Assembly: GCA_023485745.1 (NCBI GenBank)
Contig: JAMCZL010000049.1
Coordinates: forward strand, 1 to 6,982
From: Candidatus Martarchaeota archaeon
GTDB lineage: Archaea > Micrarchaeota > Micrarchaeia > Micrarchaeales > Micrarchaeaceae
Direction: 5' to 3'
Length of the DNA: 6,982 nt
Shown: one piece after another, positions 4,954 through 6,982 of the stretch
Position numbering within the stretch: position 1 is the stretch's first letter
Layout of the letters: every line of letters starts with the position of its first letter
The notes under the pieces: model-generated
The model's input: only the letters and a program-made list of their open reading frames with translations
Databases searched by the model: none
Told to the model about the DNA's origin: nothing
Position numbers and translations under genes: made by a program

Positions 4954-6771
4954 ATGAATAATAATCCTGTGGTAGTGGATACTATAAAAAAATTTGGAAT
5001 GGGATTAAAATCCAAAATAAAATTCTTGTTTAAGGTTCTATCTGTGCCTGACCGCGGCAGGCGCAAAGCGCCAGCATTCTACATTGGCGAAAAGAAAAGG
5101 CGCCTATGCAGGGTCCGCGGCATTTCAGCTGCCTTGTCCGGCAAGCTGATGGTGGCAAAGGAAATGCGCAAAACCGTCTGGCGGCGCTCGCGCGGGAAAC
5201 TTTCCATATTTCCTGCAAAGGAGCCCAATCCGCACATAATAATAGCGGGCGCATCCGGCTTCGGGAAGAGCACGCTTCTCAAAAGCGTACTCCGCGAAAT
5301 AAGCAGCAATGGCCTTCCGGCTCTGCTCTTCGATCCCCAAAATGAGCACGAGCCACTTGTAGGCGAGATAGGCGGCAAAATATACAATGCAAGGTTCAAT
5401 TCAATAAACCTGCTGGCTCTGGATGGCCTTTCAATACGGGAGAGGATCGCGGAACTCTCAGACACACTATGCGAAGTGTATTCCCTTGGCCAGATACAAA
5501 GGGCAAAGCTGTCAAAGTGCCTCTGGTACTGCTATATGAACAGGGGCGCCATGGGCATGGATCAGCGCATACTAGAAGCCGAACCATCGTTGAAAGACCT
5601 GCAGCACGAGCTTTCGGTATTCATAAAAAATTCAAAAAGCGCAGCAGAGCGCAACAGCCTTATACCAATACTCGACAGGGTCCGCCTGCTTGCCACTCCA
5701 GAGCCCAGGCAGTGCCTGAAAATAAGCGACATAAGGTCAGGAATAAACTCTATTTCATTCGCTTCTATCGGCACCAGGGAGGAACGCCTTATATACATAA
5801 CCGAGATCTCGAAAAGGCTTTACTACCTAATGCACACTTCCGAGGTAGTGCATAGCCCAAAGTTCTACATAGTAATAGACGAGGCGCAAGCCATAATGGG
5901 CGAGTCCGGAAAGAATAGCGGCATGATATCGAGCATCATAGAGGAGGGCAGAAAGTACGGCTTCGGCACGATAATGGTAGTGCACGGACTGTCGCAGTTG
6001 GACAAGGCAATTCCGGCAAATGCCTCCACTATAATAGCGTTCCACAGCGCTGAGCCCACCGAACTTGCCTATATCTCGAGACTGCTTTCCGGAGGAGACG
6101 CGGAATTAGCAAGGCATCTTGGATACAAGATATCAACTCTAAAAATAAACAGGGCCATTATCAAGACCAGTTCGAACGAAATAAGCGAGTTTGAGCTGAG
6201 CCCAAGGAGGATTAGAGGGCATCAGTATCACATGCAAGAGTCAAGTTCAATAGGAAAGGTGGCAGAGTCGTTGAAATATCCTATAAAGGAAAGCGAGCTT
6301 GCCCTTCTAGAAAGCTCAAGCGCAGAAACTGCGCCTAAGACCGGCAGCGCAATAGACTGCTACTACGGCTTCGGGGCAAAGTGGTTCATGCTCCGGAAAA
6401 ATCCGAGCATAGAGCATCAGGTATGTGTGCGCCAAATATCAAAGATTCTGTCGGCAGATGGCATAGCAAACAGGATAATCGGCGGTCCTCTGCGCCCGGA
6501 TCTGGCAGCATCAATGTCGGGTGTGCGCATAGCAATAGAATACGAAACCGGAAAAAAGGGATTTCTTGAATCAAGGGCGATGGTGCTTTCCAGGCTCCTC
6601 AAATACGACATGGTTGCAGTTGTAGTAAACGATTCTGCAGAAGCGCGCTACAAGCGCATAAGCAGCAAAAAAATAATCGTGCTGCCTGCGAGCAGGATGG
6701 CCGAACTGCCCGGCATACTAGCAAAAGCATGCGGACATACGCAACAATCCAAATCCCCCCGCAAGGAATAA
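4954..6771 (+). CDS. HerA/TraG-type ATPase with a putative PD-(D/E)xK-like C-terminal domain
   Basis: HerA/FtsK-superfamily ATPases form rings that pump DNA or drive end resection. Numbering is for the 605-residue form starting at ATG 4954, which GGTGG (4944-4948) precedes by 5 nt; a TTG at 4942 would add four residues. Residues 1-60 are basic and may bind DNA. Walker A is GASGFGKST (99-107), followed by FDPQNEHE (126-133, the family's D-x-x-x-E segment). Walker B is FYIVIDEAQ (304-312; Asp309, Glu310), then EEGRKYGFGTIMVV (330-343) and ANASTIIAF (355-363). The usual T-Q-x-P sensor is replaced by V-H-G-L. After the motor, about 465-585 carries EHQVCVRQISKIL and then RPDL (Asp516), RIAIEYETGKK (Glu529, Glu531, Lys534) and a hydrophobic strand, resembling a PD-(D/E)xK nuclease or the Replic_Relax fold. 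The nuclease call is inference. No neighbouring nurA or mobilisation gene is visible. Confidence 0.85.
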   Translation: MNNNPVVVDTIKKFGMGLKSKIKFLFKVLSVPDRGRRKAPAFYIGEKKRRLCRVRGISAALSGKLMVAKEMRKTVWRRSRGKLSIFPAKEPNPHIIIAGASGFGKSTLLKSVLREISSNGLPALLFDPQNEHEPLVGEIGGKIYNARFNSINLLALDGLSIRERIAELSDTLCEVYSLGQIQRAKLSKCLWYCYMNRGAMGMDQRILEAEPSLKDLQHELSVFIKNSKSAAERNSLIPILDRVRLLATPEPRQCLKISDIRSGINSISFASIGTREERLIYITEISKRLYYLMHTSEVVHSPKFYIVIDEAQAIMGESGKNSGMISSIIEEGRKYGFGTIMVVHGLSQLDKAIPANASTIIAFHSAEPTELAYISRLLSGGDAELARHLGYKISTLKINRAIIKTSSNEISEFELSPRRIRGHQYHMQESSSIGKVAESLKYPIKESELALLESSSAETAPKTGSAIDCYYGFGAKWFMLRKNPSIEHQVCVRQISKILSADGIANRIIGGPLRPDLAASMSGVRIAIEYETGKKGFLESRAMVLSRLLKYDMVAVVVNDSAEARYKRISSKKIIVLPASRMAELPGILAKACGHTQQSKSPRKE

Positions 6772-6777
6772 AAATAC
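6767..6777 (+). promoter_or_regulatory. Possible TATA box for hmgA at the ATPase stop codon
   Basis: The sequence AATAAAAATAC spans the stop codon of the ATPase gene and is centred about 25 nt before the hmgA ATG. No Shine-Dalgarno sequence lies in the 24-nt spacer. This would suit a leaderless transcript starting at or beside the ATG. The box is only a moderate match. Confidence 0.35.
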
Positions 6778-6795
6778 ATCAATCAATCTACTATC

Positions 6796-6982
6796 ATGCA
6801 GAAACAGGACAGACTTGACAATTACGCATCAGACCCTGATATAGTAAAAGACCTGGTTTCTGGAAAAAGGAAACCCCGTGATTTGTATGCTACGCTGCAG
6901 GACAAGTCCAGAGCCGCACGCATATTGCGCATGTATTTGGAGTCCTCAACAGGCTCAAAGCTGGAACATATAGGCTCGGCCA
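6796..6982 (+). CDS. hmgA: Probable class I HMG-CoA reductase, N-terminal 62 residues only
   Basis: HMG-CoA reductase converts HMG-CoA to mevalonate with NADPH, the committed step toward archaeal isoprenoid lipids; archaeal forms are soluble and about 400 residues long. Only the N-terminal segment is present. It matches the family's opening pattern: DIVKDLVSGKRKPRDL (15-30), then a helix with RAARILRMYLE (39-49), then TGSKLEHIGSA (52-62), comparable to the conserved I..LV.gk...L....A..iRR..le..tg..l.hIg pattern. The catalytic residues lie beyond the window. The ATG at 6796 is the only in-frame ATG before this motif and follows the ATPase stop by 24 nt. Identification rests on a short N-terminal motif, so it is probable rather than certain. 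Confidence 0.75.
   Translation, partial: MQKQDRLDNYASDPDIVKDLVSGKRKPRDLYATLQDKSRAARILRMYLESSTGSKLEHIGSA

Noticed and set aside
4500..4954. Integration site of a mobile element at the tRNA gene, with the ATPase as cargo
   Set aside because: I found no duplicated tRNA 3' end in the window, no integrase, and the ATPase lies on the 5' side of the tRNA, opposite to the usual insertion side. It cannot be excluded beyond the window.
5030..6611. Multiple frames in other registers within the ATPase gene
   Set aside because: All lie within the ATPase coding sequence, whose Walker A and B motifs are intact in the main frame; none shows a recognisable domain.
1..6982. CRISPR arrays, rRNA genes or insertion sequences
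   Set aside because: No regularly spaced repeats, rRNA landmarks, transposase motifs or terminal inverted repeats were seen on reading both strands.

Overview
The window is archaeal. The best single proof is a tRNA-Ser(UGA) gene on the minus strand. Its 39-nt intron sits at position 37/38 inside a complete bulge-helix-bulge, the substrate of the archaeal splicing endonuclease. TATA boxes at archaeal spacing and the start of what looks like an HMG-CoA reductase (isoprenoid lipid synthesis) agree. Compact genes, a doubled ThyX and an SHMT that resembles, from memory, those of CPR bacteria suggest a small-genome lineage such as the Micrarchaeota/DPANN. That placement is inference, not shown by the sequence.

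Layout. Positions 1-946 (+) hold the C-terminal three quarters of serine hydroxymethyltransferase (glyA), cut by the window edge. Facing it on the minus strand is a run of three genes. In transcription order these are a CYTH-domain protein (3772-3233), a double-length flavin-dependent thymidylate synthase (thyX, 3183-1471) and a small membrane protein (1392-997). A 184-bp AT-rich divergent spacer separates the run from a second, CyaB-like CYTH gene (3957-4499, +). The intron-containing tRNA-Ser follows on the minus strand (4696-4574). Next comes a structured, gene-free stretch of about 250 bp with two TATA boxes and nested inverted repeats. A HerA/TraG-type ATPase with an apparent nuclease-like C-terminal domain follows (4954-6771, +), then the 5' end of hmgA (6796 to the window end).

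How the genes fit together. SHMT makes 5,10-methylene-tetrahydrofolate, which ThyX uses as carbon donor for dTMP, so the convergent glyA/thyX pair covers two consecutive steps of one folate cycle. The two divergent CYTH proteins probably act on triphosphate-type substrates (inorganic or thiamine triphosphate, or ATP to cAMP), but neither function is certain. The ATPase is a predicted DNA-pumping motor and could be housekeeping or part of a mobile or defence function; no other mobile-element gene is visible.

Most interesting points: the two ThyX halves appear to have lost complementary parts of the active-site motif; the ATPase carries a PD-(D/E)xK-like tail; the tRNA anticodon loop can pair with its own intron in two ways; and nested inverted repeats lie about 25 nt downstream of a TATA box, hinting at an unannotated small RNA.
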